Shown: piece after piece, positions 11,142 to 19,906 of the stretch
How positions within the stretch are numbered: the stretch's first letter is position 1
How the letters are laid out: each line of letters starts with the position of its first letter
NCBI RefSeq assembly: GCF_962719845.1
Contig: NZ_CAUIYF010000012.1
Coordinates: 1 to 62,755, forward strand
Direction: 5' to 3'
Length of the DNA stretch: 62,755 nt
From: Neisseria uirgultaei
Lineage (GTDB): Bacteria; Pseudomonadota; Gammaproteobacteria; Burkholderiales; Neisseriaceae
Notes under the pieces: generated by a model
Seen by the model: the letters and a program-made list of their open reading frames with translations, nothing else
The model's database searches: none
What the model was told of the DNA's origin: nothing
Translations under genes and position numbers: made by a program

Positions 11142-11517
11142 TTTCGTTCCTTTACGATACGGCCAAAATGTCGTGAAGCGGCCGTGTTTGTTGCGTGATA
11201 TTTCAGAAAACAACCGGCCTGCGGCAACGGCGCAAGCCGGACGGTATTGGGTTGCATAAAGGGCATTCTCAGGAGCAGAAACTCCGTAAATGAATTTGAC
11301 TATTTTCCCGAACTTGCCGACAAATGTCTAGCAAAATCTCGAAAAAAGGCGGTTTTTGAACAAAACGGGCAAATTCGGAGATTTCGCCCGAATGCGTATT
11401 TTTTCAATGAGTGTTTATTCTAATTTGTTGGTTTATGAAGGGAAAAGGTCGTCTGAAAAAAGCCAAAGTGCGTATAATGACCGCCTGACAAAATTTGTAA
11501 GCATCAAAATTAAGATT
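11142..11517. other. Divergent accB/queA promoter region
   Basis: 376 bp without a gene. It contains TATAAT at 11473-11478 as a possible queA -10 and a variant uptake sequence AGGTCGTCTGAA at 11446-11457 (the mucosa-type dialect). I see no clear accB promoter or riboswitch. Confidence 0.5.
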
Positions 11518-12558
11518 ATGGACATTTCCGATTTCGATTTTACCCTGCCCGACCGATTAATTGCCCAGCATCCGCCCGAAGTGCGCGGCAGCAGCCGTCT
11601 TTTGGTCGCACTGCCCGATATGCCGCTGCAAGACCGCGTGTTCGGCGATTTGCCTGATTATATTGAGGCGGGCGACGTTTTAGTGTTCAACAACACCAAA
11701 GTCATGAAAGCGCGGCTGTTCGGACAAAAAGAAAGCGGCGGCAAAATCGAGGCATTGATAGAGCGCGTTTTGGACAACCACACCGCGCTGGCGCACATCC
11801 GTTCGTCCAAATCGCCCAAACCCGGCACGAAGCTGATTTTTGAAGGCGATATTTGTGCCGTCATGGTTGAGCGTGCGGACGAACTGTTCTGCCTGCGCTT
11901 TGAAGGCGGGCAAACCGTTTACGAGCTTCTGGAGCAAAACGGCCATTTGCCGCTGCCGCCCTATATCGAACGCGCTGCCGGCGCAGATGACGACACGCGC
12001 TATCAAACCGTCTATGCCAAACATCAGGGCGCGGTCGCGGCGCCGACGGCAGGTTTGCATTTTACGGACGAGCTTTTAGGTCGTCTGAAAGCCAAAGGCG
12101 TGGAAACGGCGGAAGTCACCCTGCACGTCGGCGCGGGAACGTTTCAGCCCGTGCGCGTCGATAAAATCGAAGAACACAAAATGCACAGCGAATGGTTTGA
12201 AGTGCCGTCTGAAACCGCCGCCGCCGTTGAGGCGGCAAAAGCACGGGGGAACAAAGTCTGGGCGGTCGGCACGACTTCCATGCGCGCCCTCGAGTCTGCC
12301 GCGCTCGAGACAGGCCGTCTGAAAGTGGGGCAGGGCGATACCGATATTTTCATCACGCCGGGCTACCGTTTTAATGTTGCCGACAGGTTGGTTACCAATT
12401 TCCATCTGCCGAAATCGACGCTGCTGATGCTTGTCAGCGCGTTTTCGGGTATGGGGCATATCCGCGCCGTATATCGTCATGCGGTCGAACGCGAATACCG
12501 TTTCTTCAGCTACGGCGATGCGATGGTTTTGGGGCGGAACGAAGGGGTGGTACGTTAG
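11518..12558 (+). CDS. queA: S-adenosylmethionine:tRNA ribosyltransferase-isomerase
   Basis: Transfers and isomerises the ribosyl part of SAM to preQ1-tRNA to give epoxyqueuosine. The protein has 346 aa from ATG 11518 (MDISDFDFTLPDRLIAQ); the start farther upstream (11356) is in AT-rich leader and rejected. Typical QueA segments are seen: LIAQHPPEVRGSSRLL, VFNNTKVMKARL, VAAPTAGLHFT, VGAGTFQPVR and FHLPKSTLLMLVSAF. Two variant or normal DUS lie inside the coding sequence. An inverted pair follows the gene. Confidence 0.96.
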   Translation: MDISDFDFTLPDRLIAQHPPEVRGSSRLLVALPDMPLQDRVFGDLPDYIEAGDVLVFNNTKVMKARLFGQKESGGKIEALIERVLDNHTALAHIRSSKSPKPGTKLIFEGDICAVMVERADELFCLRFEGGQTVYELLEQNGHLPLPPYIERAAGADDDTRYQTVYAKHQGAVAAPTAGLHFTDELLGRLKAKGVETAEVTLHVGAGTFQPVRVDKIEEHKMHSEWFEVPSETAAAVEAAKARGNKVWAVGTTSMRALESAALETGRLKVGQGDTDIFITPGYRFNVADRLVTNFHLPKSTLLMLVSAFSGMGHIRAVYRHAVEREYRFFSYGDAMVLGRNEGVVR

Positions 12559-12563
12559 AACAG

Positions 12564-12616
12564 CCCCAAGTCTATTGGGGGGAGACAAGTGCCGTCTGAA
12601 CGGATGTTCGGACGGC
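12564..12616 (+). terminator. Hairpin and imperfect DUS pair after queA
   Basis: CCCCAA/TTGGGG (12564-12580) is followed by GCCGTCTGAA (12591-12600) and a one-mismatch inverse (12607-12616) with a T-rich tail. Confidence 0.65.
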
Positions 12617-12619
12617 ATT

Positions 12620-12926
12620 CTTTTGTTGATTTGAATGAAAGGAACTGTATGACATAGATTCAGGCGCGAGAGGCGAGAAACTCAGTCATTGTTGATGACG
12701 CGCAATACATTAAAATTCATTCCGTTTTGGTCGTATAAGCATATTACATACGCCATTTTTTGTATTCAAGGCTGACTGAAAACAGTGAGCAAGAATATCT
12801 AACCCAACGAAAAGCTGAAAAAGCAACAAAAAATAATCTGCACCTTAGTCGGTTGGTTAGTCCAACCTTAGTGGTGCAGACCATTCAATCTTTCAGACGG
12901 CCTTTGTTTGTTTATCAGACAAATTT
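12620..12926. other. Gap between queA and mdaB with a compound hairpin
   Basis: About 300 bp with no supported gene. At 12838-12879 an inverted repeat with CTGCACC/GGTGCAG outer arms and GGTTGG/CCAACC inner arms is punctuated by TTAG motifs, and it is followed by a DUS (12892-12901) in the reverse sense. It probably ends mdaB transcription. Confidence 0.5.
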
Positions 12927-13505
12927 TTAGCCGAACAATTTTTCCAAGTGTGCCTGATAGTCTGCCAAGTATTTTTCCACTTGCGGGTTTTTAATCACAT
13001 CGTTACACAAGAATGTCGGCAGGCGGGTCAAGCCGATGAACTCGTTGGCTTTGTGGAAGTGCATATACAAAACATCAACGCCTTTGCCTTCAAAGAAATC
13101 GCCTTCGCGGGTAAAGGCTTCAATCGGCGCATTCCAAGTCAGTGAAAGCATATGTTTTTTGCCTTGCAACAAGCCGCCTGTGCCGTAGCCCTCAGTCGGA
13201 TTGGCGCGGTGTCTGCCGTCGCTTTGGTAGAGTTTGCCGTGTCCGCCGGTAAATACTTCGTCCATATATTTTTTCACTGTCCAAGGCTCGTGCATCCACC
13301 AGCCCGGCATCTGCCAAATCACGGCATCCATCCAAACGAATTTTTCGATTTCTGCCTCAACATCATAGCCGGCATCAATCACGGTTTCTTGAACATTGTG
13401 TCCGAGCGCGGTCAAAACTTCTTTCGCTTTTTTGTGAAGCGTGTGGTTTAACCCGCCGTGAGAATGTCCGAACGCTTTGCCGCCGTCTAATAATAAAATA
13501 TTCAT
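12927..13505 (-). CDS. mdaB: NAD(P)H:quinone oxidoreductase MdaB (modulator of drug activity B)
   Basis: Flavodoxin-like FAD enzyme that reduces quinones by two electrons. The protein has 192 aa, the family length. The N-terminal LLLDGGKAFGHSHGGLNHTL flavin-phosphate loop, the WQMPGWWMHEPWTVKKYMDEVF segment and the FLCNDVIKNP C-terminal part match MdaB. It is divergent from the LysR-type regulator crgA, and CrgA is reported to control mdaB from this shared region. ATG 13505 has a modest ribosome binding site. Confidence 0.92.
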   Translation of the reverse strand: MNILLLDGGKAFGHSHGGLNHTLHKKAKEVLTALGHNVQETVIDAGYDVEAEIEKFVWMDAVIWQMPGWWMHEPWTVKKYMDEVFTGGHGKLYQSDGRHRANPTEGYGTGGLLQGKKHMLSLTWNAPIEAFTREGDFFEGKGVDVLYMHFHKANEFIGLTRLPTFLCNDVIKNPQVEKYLADYQAHLEKLFG

Positions 13506-13610
13506 TTGTTACCTCGTTTGTGAATTGATGAATGTATTGTACTGTTTTACTTTATGATTTAAAAGTACAAAAATAAGAAAACACTTTTTCGTCAAATGGA
13601 ATAATCAGAT

Positions 13611-13740
13611 GTTCCAACACACAGGATGACACATAAAGCACCGCCCTGTGTGCCGTCCTGATTCGGAAGGGGTTACGCCCCTCCCGAATAAAGTCTGATC
13701 CTGTCGCCCTAAAGGGCGGGGTTTCAACCGAAAAGGAAAC
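13611..13740 (+). repeat. REP2 repeat carrying the crgA promoter/leader
   Basis: About 130 bp with GCCCTAAAGGGCGGGGTTTCAA and the core GGAAGGGGTTACGCCCCTCC, ending in a strong AAAAGGAAAC ribosome binding site three bases before the crgA ATG. The same unit lies upstream of pilC (26800-26931) and at 32254-32386. REP2 copies upstream of genes induced by host-cell contact are described as CREN elements. Confidence 0.85.
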
Positions 13741-13743
13741 ACG

Positions 13744-14643
13744 ATGAAAACCAATTCAGAAGAACTGACCGTATTTGTTCAAGTGGTGGAAAGCGGCAGC
13801 TTCAGCCGTGCGGCGGAGCAGTTGGCGATGGCAAATTCTGCCGTAAGCCGCATCGTCAAACGGCTGGAGGAAAAGTTGGGCGTGAACCTGCTCAACCGCA
13901 CCACGCGGCAACTCAGTCTGACGGAAGAAGGCGCGCAATATTTCCGCCGCGCGCAGAGAATCCTGCAAGAAATGGCAGCGGCGGAAACCGAAATGCTGGC
14001 CGTGCACGAAATACCGCAAGGCGTGTTGCGCGTGGATTCCGCGATGCCGATGGTGCTGCATCTGCTGGCGCCGCTGGCAGCAAAATTCAACGAACGCTAT
14101 CCACATATCCGACTTTCGCTCGTTTCTTCCGAAGGCTATATCAATCTGATTGAACGCAAAGTCGATATTGCCTTACGTGCCGGAGAATTGGACGATTCCG
14201 GGCTGCGTGCACGCCATCTGTTTGACAGCCGCTTCCGCGTAGTCGCCAGTCCTGAATACCTGGCAAAACACGGCACGCCACAATCTGTAGAAGAGTTTGC
14301 CGGCCATCAATGTTTAGGCTTCACCGAACCCAGTTCTCTAAATACATGGGCGGTTTTGGATGAGCAGGGAAATCCCTATAAAATTTCCCCGCACTTTACT
14401 GCCAGCAGCGGTGAAATCTTACGCTCGTTGTGCTTTTCAGGTTGCGGTATTGCTTGCTTATCGGATTTTCTGGTTGACAACGACATCGCTGAAGGAAAGT
14501 TAATTCCCCTGCTCGCCGAACAAACCTCCAATAAAACGCACCCCTTCAATGCTGTTTATTACAGCGATAAAGCCGTCAACCTCCGCTTACGCATATTTTT
14601 GGATTTTTTGGCGGAGGAACTGGGAAACAATCTCTGTGGATAA
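13744..14643 (+). CDS. crgA: LysR-type regulator CrgA (contact-regulated gene A)
   Basis: Transcriptional regulator of 299 aa, reported to act during host-cell adhesion, on mdaB and on its own gene. The N-terminal winged helix-turn-helix covers about residues 5-64 (FVQVVESGSFSRAAEQLAM), and the effector-binding domain about 92-295 (LRVDSAMPMVLHLLAPL). The start is fixed by the REP2-borne AAAAGGAAAC. It is divergent from mdaB, the known meningococcal arrangement. Its leader lies inside REP2, shared with pilC in this window, which fits co-induction on contact with host cells. Confidence 0.92.
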   Translation: MKTNSEELTVFVQVVESGSFSRAAEQLAMANSAVSRIVKRLEEKLGVNLLNRTTRQLSLTEEGAQYFRRAQRILQEMAAAETEMLAVHEIPQGVLRVDSAMPMVLHLLAPLAAKFNERYPHIRLSLVSSEGYINLIERKVDIALRAGELDDSGLRARHLFDSRFRVVASPEYLAKHGTPQSVEEFAGHQCLGFTEPSSLNTWAVLDEQGNPYKISPHFTASSGEILRSLCFSGCGIACLSDFLVDNDIAEGKLIPLLAEQTSNKTHPFNAVYYSDKAVNLRLRIFLDFLAEELGNNLCG

Positions 14644-14811
14644 TTCTATAAAAATCCGTCATAAAACTGTTTTTGCTCACTTAATAACTTTGAGAAAAAA
14701 TAAATAAGATGATGTATAGCCGGCGGCAATGGCAGTCTATATGGGGAGCGTGATAGGGCTGTTCCTTATGTACGGCTTGTGTGTGGCAACATCGGCTTTC
14801 CGAATGACAAA

Positions 14812-14846
14812 ATGCCGTCTGACACCGTAAAGGTTTCAGACGGCAT
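14812..14846. terminator. Imperfect DUS inverted pair between crgA and carB
   Basis: GCCGTCTGA (14814-14822, last base variant) and TTCAGACGGC (14835-14844) serve the convergent crgA and carB. The rest of this 223-bp gap shows no gene. Confidence 0.7.
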
Positions 14847-14866
14847 TGTTCAACCTGATTCAGGCA

Positions 14867-17800
14867 TCAGTTGCGGTTTTTCAAACGCCCGTGCAACTCT
14901 TGAACGCTGTACACGCCCAGATGGTCGCGGCTTTTCGCGCCTTCGCTCATCGCTTCTCCGCCGGCGGTGGTGGTGTATTGCGGCACGCGTTGCTGCAATG
15001 CGCTTTGGCGGATGATGTGGCTGTCGGACACGGATTGCGGATCGCTGGAAACGGTATTCACGACCAGTGCGATTTCACCGTTTTTCAGTGCGTCGCCGAT
15101 GTGCGGGCGACCTTCGGGGACTTTATTGATGGTCTGCACAATCAGCCCGTGTTCGGTCAGGTATTGCGCCGTGCCGCGCGTGGCGCAGATGCCGTAGCCT
15201 AAGGCTTGGAAGTTTTTGGCGGTTTTGATGACGCGTTCTTTGTCTTCTTCGCGCACGGAGAGGAAGATTTTGCCGGTCGGGTTGAGGCGTTCGCCCGCGC
15301 CGAGTTGGGCTTTGTAGTAGGCTTCGCCGAAGCTTGCGCCCACGCCCATGACTTCGCCGGTAGAACGCATTTCCGGACCCAAAATCGTATCCACACCCGG
15401 GAATTTAATGAATGGGAACACGGCTTCTTTGACGGCATAGAAATCGGGAACGACTTCTTTTTCCACGCCTTGTTCTTTCAGGGAAATGCCTGCCATGCAG
15501 CGTGCGCCGACTTTGGCGAGCGGCACGCCTGTGGCTTTGGAGACGAAGGGGACGGTACGGCTGGCGCGCGGGTTCACTTCCAACACGAACACCACGCCGT
15601 CCTGCACGGCAAACTGTACGTTCATCAGGCCGACCACGCCCAGTGCGTAGGCCATGGCTTTGGTTTGGCGGCGGATTTCGTCTTGGATTTCTTCGCTGAG
15701 CGAGTAGGGCGGCAGCGAGCAGCCGGAGTCGCCCGAGTGGATGCCCGCCTGTTCGACGTGCTGCATAATGCCGCCGATAACCACGTCTTTGCCGTCTGAA
15801 ACGCAGTCCACATCGACTTCAATCGCGTTGTTCAGGAAGAAGTCGAGCAGCACGGGGCTGTCTTCGGATACCTGCACGGCTTCGCGCATGTATTTTTGCA
15901 AGGCTTCGGAGGAGTGGACAATCTGCATCGCGCGTCCGCCCAAAACATAAGACGGGCGCACGACCAGCGGATAGCCGATTTCTTCGGCTTTGACGAGCGC
16001 TTCTTCTTCGTTGTGGGCGATGCGGTTGGGCGGTTGGCGCAGACCTAAGTCGTTCAACACTTTTTGGAAGCGTTCGCGGTCTTCGGCGGCATCGATACTG
16101 TCGGCGGATGTGCCGATGATGTTTACGCCGTTTTCAACCAGTGCGTTGGCGAGTTTGAGTGGGGTTTGACCGCCGTAATGCACAATCACGCCCCACGGGT
16201 TTTCGGTGCGGACGATTTCCAACACGTCTTCCAACGTCAGCGGCTCGAAATACAGGCGGTCGCTGGTGTCGAAGTCGGTAGATACGGTTTCGGGGTTGCA
16301 GTTGACCATGATGGTTTCAAAGCCCGATTCGCGCAGGGCGAGCGCGGCGTGAACGCAGCAGTAGTCAAACTCGATACCTTGTCCGATACGGTTCGGGCCG
16401 CCGCCGAGAATCATCACTTTTTTACGGTCGGAAGGACGCGCTTCGCATTCTTCTTCGTAAGTGGAATAGAGGTAGGCGGTTTCGGTGGCAAACTCGGCTG
16501 CACAAGTATCAACGCGTTTATAGACGGGATGCAGGTTCAGCGCGTAGCGGTGTTCGCGCACTTCTTTTTCTTTTACGCCCAAAAGCTGCGCGATGCGTTT
16601 GTCGGAGAAGCCTTTGCGTTTCAGACGGCGTAAGGCGGCGGAATCCAAATCACTCAAAATGCCGTCTGAAACAGATTTTTCTTCTTTCACCAAGTCTTCG
16701 ATTTGCGCCAGGAACCAAGGGTCGATGGCGCAGATTTCGTGGATTTCTTCCAGCGTGAAGCCTGCGCGGAACGCATCGGCTACAAATAGCATACGTTCGG
16801 GGCCTGGGTTCGCCAGTTCGCGGCGGATTTCCGCTTTGTCGGAGCTTCTCGGATTGAAGCCGCACAAGCCGGTTTCCAAGCCGCGCAAGGCTTTTTGGAA
16901 GCTTTCCTGAATCGTGCGGCCCATCGCCATCACTTCACCCACCGATTTCATCTGCGTGGTCAGGCGGTCGTCTGCGGCGGGGAATTTTTCAAACGCGAAA
17001 CGCGGGATTTTGGTTACGACATAGTCGATGGACGGCTCGAACGACGCGGGGGTTTTGCCCCCGGTGATGTCGTTGCGCAACTCGTCCAGCGTAAAGCCGA
17101 CCGCCAGCTTCGCTGCCACCTTCGCAATCGGGAAGCCCGTTGCTTTGGAAGCCAGCGCGGACGAACGGCTCACGCGCGGGTTCATCTCAATGACAATCAT
17201 CTCGCCGTTTTCAGGGTTTACCGCAAACTGCACGTTCGAGCCGCCCGTGTCCACGCCGATTTCGCGCAACACTGCCAACGAAGCATTACGCATGATTTGG
17301 TATTCTTTGTCCGTCAGCGTTTGCGCCGGCGCAACCGTAATCGAGTCGCCCGTATGCACGCCCATCGGGTCGAAGTTTTCAATCGAACAAATGATGATAC
17401 AGTTGTCGTTCTTATCGCGCACCACTTCCATCTCGTACTCTTTCCAGCCGAGGACGGACTGCTCAATCAGCAGTTCATGCGTGGGCGACGCATCGAAACC
17501 GCGTTCGCAAATCGCCAAAAACTCGTCTTTATTGTAGGCAATGCCGCCGCCTGAACCGCCCATCGTGAAAGACGGACGAATCAGCGTCGGGAAGCCGACC
17601 TGTTCTTGCGCTGCCAAAGCTTCGTTCATCGTGTGGCAGACAAAAGATTTCGGGCAGGACAAACCGATTTTTTCCATCGCTTCTTTAAAGCGGCCACGGT
17701 CTTCCGCCTTATCGATCGCGTCTTCCGTCGCGCCGATTAATTCGACATTGTATTTCGCCAACACGCCGTTGCGCGCCAAATCCAGCGCACAGTTCAGCGC

Positions 17801-18082
17801 GGTCTGACCGCCCATCGTGGGCAGGATCGCGTCAGGACGCTCTTTGGCGATAATCTTCTCCACCGTCTGCCACATAATCGGCTCGATGTAGGTAACATCC
17901 GCCATTTCAGGGTCAGTCATAATCGTGGCGGGGTTGGAATTCACCAGAATGACTTTATAGCCTTCTTCACGCAAAGCCTTACAGGCCTGTGCGCCCGAAT
18001 AGTCAAATTCGCAGGCCTGACCGATAACGATAGGGCCGGCGCCGATGATAAGGATGGATTTTAGGTCGGTACGTTTGGGCAT
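14867..18082 (-). CDS. carB: Carbamoyl-phosphate synthase large subunit
   Basis: Makes carbamoyl phosphate from bicarbonate, ammonia and 2 ATP for pyrimidines and arginine. The protein has 1071 aa. Two ATP-grasp halves are seen: about 1-400 (carboxyphosphate) and about 554-935 (carbamoyl phosphate), with an oligomerisation domain between and a C-terminal MGS-like allosteric domain (about 936-1071). Paired glycine loops are visible (GAGPIVIGQACEFDYSG and GGGPNRIGQGIEFDYC). ATG 18082. The partner carA is 2.5 kb away, and a restriction-modification pair in the same orientation ends only 32 bp upstream, so carB is likely to receive read-through from it. Confidence 0.98.
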   Translation of the reverse strand: MPKRTDLKSILIIGAGPIVIGQACEFDYSGAQACKALREEGYKVILVNSNPATIMTDPEMADVTYIEPIMWQTVEKIIAKERPDAILPTMGGQTALNCALDLARNGVLAKYNVELIGATEDAIDKAEDRGRFKEAMEKIGLSCPKSFVCHTMNEALAAQEQVGFPTLIRPSFTMGGSGGGIAYNKDEFLAICERGFDASPTHELLIEQSVLGWKEYEMEVVRDKNDNCIIICSIENFDPMGVHTGDSITVAPAQTLTDKEYQIMRNASLAVLREIGVDTGGSNVQFAVNPENGEMIVIEMNPRVSRSSALASKATGFPIAKVAAKLAVGFTLDELRNDITGGKTPASFEPSIDYVVTKIPRFAFEKFPAADDRLTTQMKSVGEVMAMGRTIQESFQKALRGLETGLCGFNPRSSDKAEIRRELANPGPERMLFVADAFRAGFTLEEIHEICAIDPWFLAQIEDLVKEEKSVSDGILSDLDSAALRRLKRKGFSDKRIAQLLGVKEKEVREHRYALNLHPVYKRVDTCAAEFATETAYLYSTYEEECEARPSDRKKVMILGGGPNRIGQGIEFDYCCVHAALALRESGFETIMVNCNPETVSTDFDTSDRLYFEPLTLEDVLEIVRTENPWGVIVHYGGQTPLKLANALVENGVNIIGTSADSIDAAEDRERFQKVLNDLGLRQPPNRIAHNEEEALVKAEEIGYPLVVRPSYVLGGRAMQIVHSSEALQKYMREAVQVSEDSPVLLDFFLNNAIEVDVDCVSDGKDVVIGGIMQHVEQAGIHSGDSGCSLPPYSLSEEIQDEIRRQTKAMAYALGVVGLMNVQFAVQDGVVFVLEVNPRASRTVPFVSKATGVPLAKVGARCMAGISLKEQGVEKEVVPDFYAVKEAVFPFIKFPGVDTILGPEMRSTGEVMGVGASFGEAYYKAQLGAGERLNPTGKIFLSVREEDKERVIKTAKNFQALGYGICATRGTAQYLTEHGLIVQTINKVPEGRPHIGDALKNGEIALVVNTVSSDPQSVSDSHIIRQSALQQRVPQYTTTAGGEAMSEGAKSRDHLGVYSVQELHGRLKNRN

Positions 18083-18114
18083 GGGTGGGTCTTTCTTTCA
18101 TGAAGTTTTGGGAA

Positions 18115-19065
18115 TCAAAATTTTTTTTTGATTAAAATTCTGAAATATGGATTTTTTCCATTTATAGATAAATCTTTTCCGTCACTACCTTTCCTAAACT
18201 GAATAATTTCAAATTGTTCAGGATTAAACTTGTGTAAGAACGTAATGGGAACTCCCATAATCCCATTATAATCAATAGGTATATCTTTTGTCTTATTTAC
18301 ATTAATTGCATCGTAATTATCATACCTAGGATAATTTCCTTCATTTCCATAGTATTTCTTAGTCAGCGGTATATTCTCATGTCGTTTTGAATTATCTAGA
18401 TTTGTTAACCATAGGCAATTATTTGGAGAAATAATTCTTTCTCCATTTTCATTAATTTTAGTCTCTGTTCCATAAAGTTCATAATGCTTTGGTACAATAA
18501 AACCTGAAATTCCTCTACCTAGGTTTATACCTAACCAAGCTTGATTATTCTGTATTAATTTGAATATTTCTTTATATGTAATACAATTGATATTTCCAAT
18601 CACAAGAAATTTTTTCTCATACTTTATTATTTGGTCAATATATTCTCTAAATAGTGAAAATGGTGGATTTGTTACGACAATATCAGCTTTTTTCAACAGT
18701 TCAATATTCTCAATATTTCTAAAATCACCATCTCCCTTGAAAAACATAATATCATCAGTTTTTATTTCACTGCCTTCATTTCCTGTATATTCATACCAGA
18801 AACCTTGTTCGTTGTTTCCTATATACTCTTTCTTGTAGGATGAGCAAATTAATTTCTTAATCCCTAATTTCTTGAAATTCAATGAGAAATATCTAAAGAA
18901 GTTACTAAATCTTATGTCATCGCAATTACAAAATACAATTTTGTCTTTAAAATGATGCTTATAATGGATCAGTTCGTTTTCTATATCTATCAACTGTGTA
19001 TAAAATTCATCGTTTCTATTTATTTTTGCATTTTTTAAAAATGTACGATCTACGTTTCGAGTCAT
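18115..19065 (-). CDS. M.EcoRI-like adenine-N6 DNA methyltransferase
   Basis: Predicted to methylate the inner adenine of GAATTC. The protein has 316 aa (M.EcoRI has 325). The catalytic motif IV NPPF lies at residues 133-136 in DIVVTNPPFSLFREY. Segments such as NNCLWLTNLD, YDNYDAINVNKTKDIP and GVPITFLHKFNPEQFE match M.EcoRI as I remember it, through to the C-terminus. Composition is about 30% GC against about 52% in host genes, a clear sign of transfer. It lies 7 bp after the endonuclease gene, in the same R-then-M order as in EcoRI. GAATTC occurs in the host DNA of this window, so the enzyme is presumably active. Confidence 0.93.
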   Translation of the reverse strand: MTRNVDRTFLKNAKINRNDEFYTQLIDIENELIHYKHHFKDKIVFCNCDDIRFSNFFRYFSLNFKKLGIKKLICSSYKKEYIGNNEQGFWYEYTGNEGSEIKTDDIMFFKGDGDFRNIENIELLKKADIVVTNPPFSLFREYIDQIIKYEKKFLVIGNINCITYKEIFKLIQNNQAWLGINLGRGISGFIVPKHYELYGTETKINENGERIISPNNCLWLTNLDNSKRHENIPLTKKYYGNEGNYPRYDNYDAINVNKTKDIPIDYNGIMGVPITFLHKFNPEQFEIIQFRKGSDGKDLSINGKNPYFRILIKKKF

Positions 19066-19072
19066 AGTAATT

Positions 19073-19906
19073 CTATTTTTTAGTTAGTTGTTTAAATAAA
19101 TCACTTCCTAACACTTGAAGTGAGGTGTCGGCTACACCATACATAATATTAAACATTTCTGTTTTATTCCAAGCAATGCCTTGCCCTTGTGTATAAATTG
19201 ATGTTGCTTGCAACATAATTGTTTTATCTCCATGCCTCAGAAATTTATTCTTACATAAGTTGGTATTAATGCTCATTCCATAGTTGGCGGCTGTTAATCT
19301 ATCTAATCTATTCAATAATCCTGAATTATATTCAAGCTTTACTATTCTCCCGTCAGGTCTGGCAACCTCAATTGTCTCAGTCAGAAAATTGGAACCCTCT
19401 AAGAATAAAATATATGGGAAATAGGATTCTTTTAGCATTAGATTTGCAATCTCAGAAATGTTCTTATGAGACCGTTCAATAGCATTTCCAGCAGCCATTA
19501 AATCCTGATTATTCTGTGCGCCAACTAAAATTCCTTTTTTGATGTTCTCAATATCTTTTCCTTGATGTTTAGCCTCTGTAACTAGAATAATTCTCCAGTT
19601 ATCAGAATCATCTTTAACTTCAATAATTCCTCCGTCAGGCTTGATACTAGAATTTTCAACAAAGAGGGTTTGCCCTAGTTCAGGATCAAGTTCTTTTAAT
19701 GACTGATTAATTTCTTCTTTTGTTACTGTTGTTCTATATCTAAATAATAATTTCGGGTAGTCAGTCTCTAATTGCTTTTGTACAAGTCTTGCAATTTCTC
19801 CAACTGTTTTATCATGGATTTTTGCTTCATCTCCAAATATCCCAATAACTCCCTGTGATGATTTATGCTGATTGGTTAATCGAGAAGATTGATTCTTTTT
19901 AGACAT
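19073..19906 (-). CDS. EcoRI-like type II restriction endonuclease
   Basis: Predicted to cut GAATTC. The protein has exactly 277 aa, the length of R.EcoRI, and is colinear with it. All the key residues I can map are present: catalytic D91 (IKPD), E111 and K113 (TEAKHQGKD); recognition N141, A142, R145 (AAGNAIERSH), and R200 and R203 (NRLDRLTAANYG). Low GC content shows recent acquisition. ATG 19906 follows AAGGTG. It is first in a two-gene operon with the methyltransferase. No separate controller (C) gene is present, as in EcoRI, where reverse promoters inside R are known. An intact system is inferred. Confidence 0.94.
   Translation of the reverse strand: MSKKNQSSRLTNQHKSSQGVIGIFGDEAKIHDKTVGEIARLVQKQLETDYPKLLFRYRTTVTKEEINQSLKELDPELGQTLFVENSSIKPDGGIIEVKDDSDNWRIILVTEAKHQGKDIENIKKGILVGAQNNQDLMAAGNAIERSHKNISEIANLMLKESYFPYILFLEGSNFLTETIEVARPDGRIVKLEYNSGLLNRLDRLTAANYGMSINTNLCKNKFLRHGDKTIMLQATSIYTQGQGIAWNKTEMFNIMYGVADTSLQVLGSDLFKQLTKK

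Noticed and set aside
12682..12756. 24-codon minus-strand frame in the queA-mdaB gap
   Set aside because: It has a plausible sequence (MAYVICLYDQNGMNFNVLRV...) but no ribosome binding site; too short to support as a gene. It may be a remnant.
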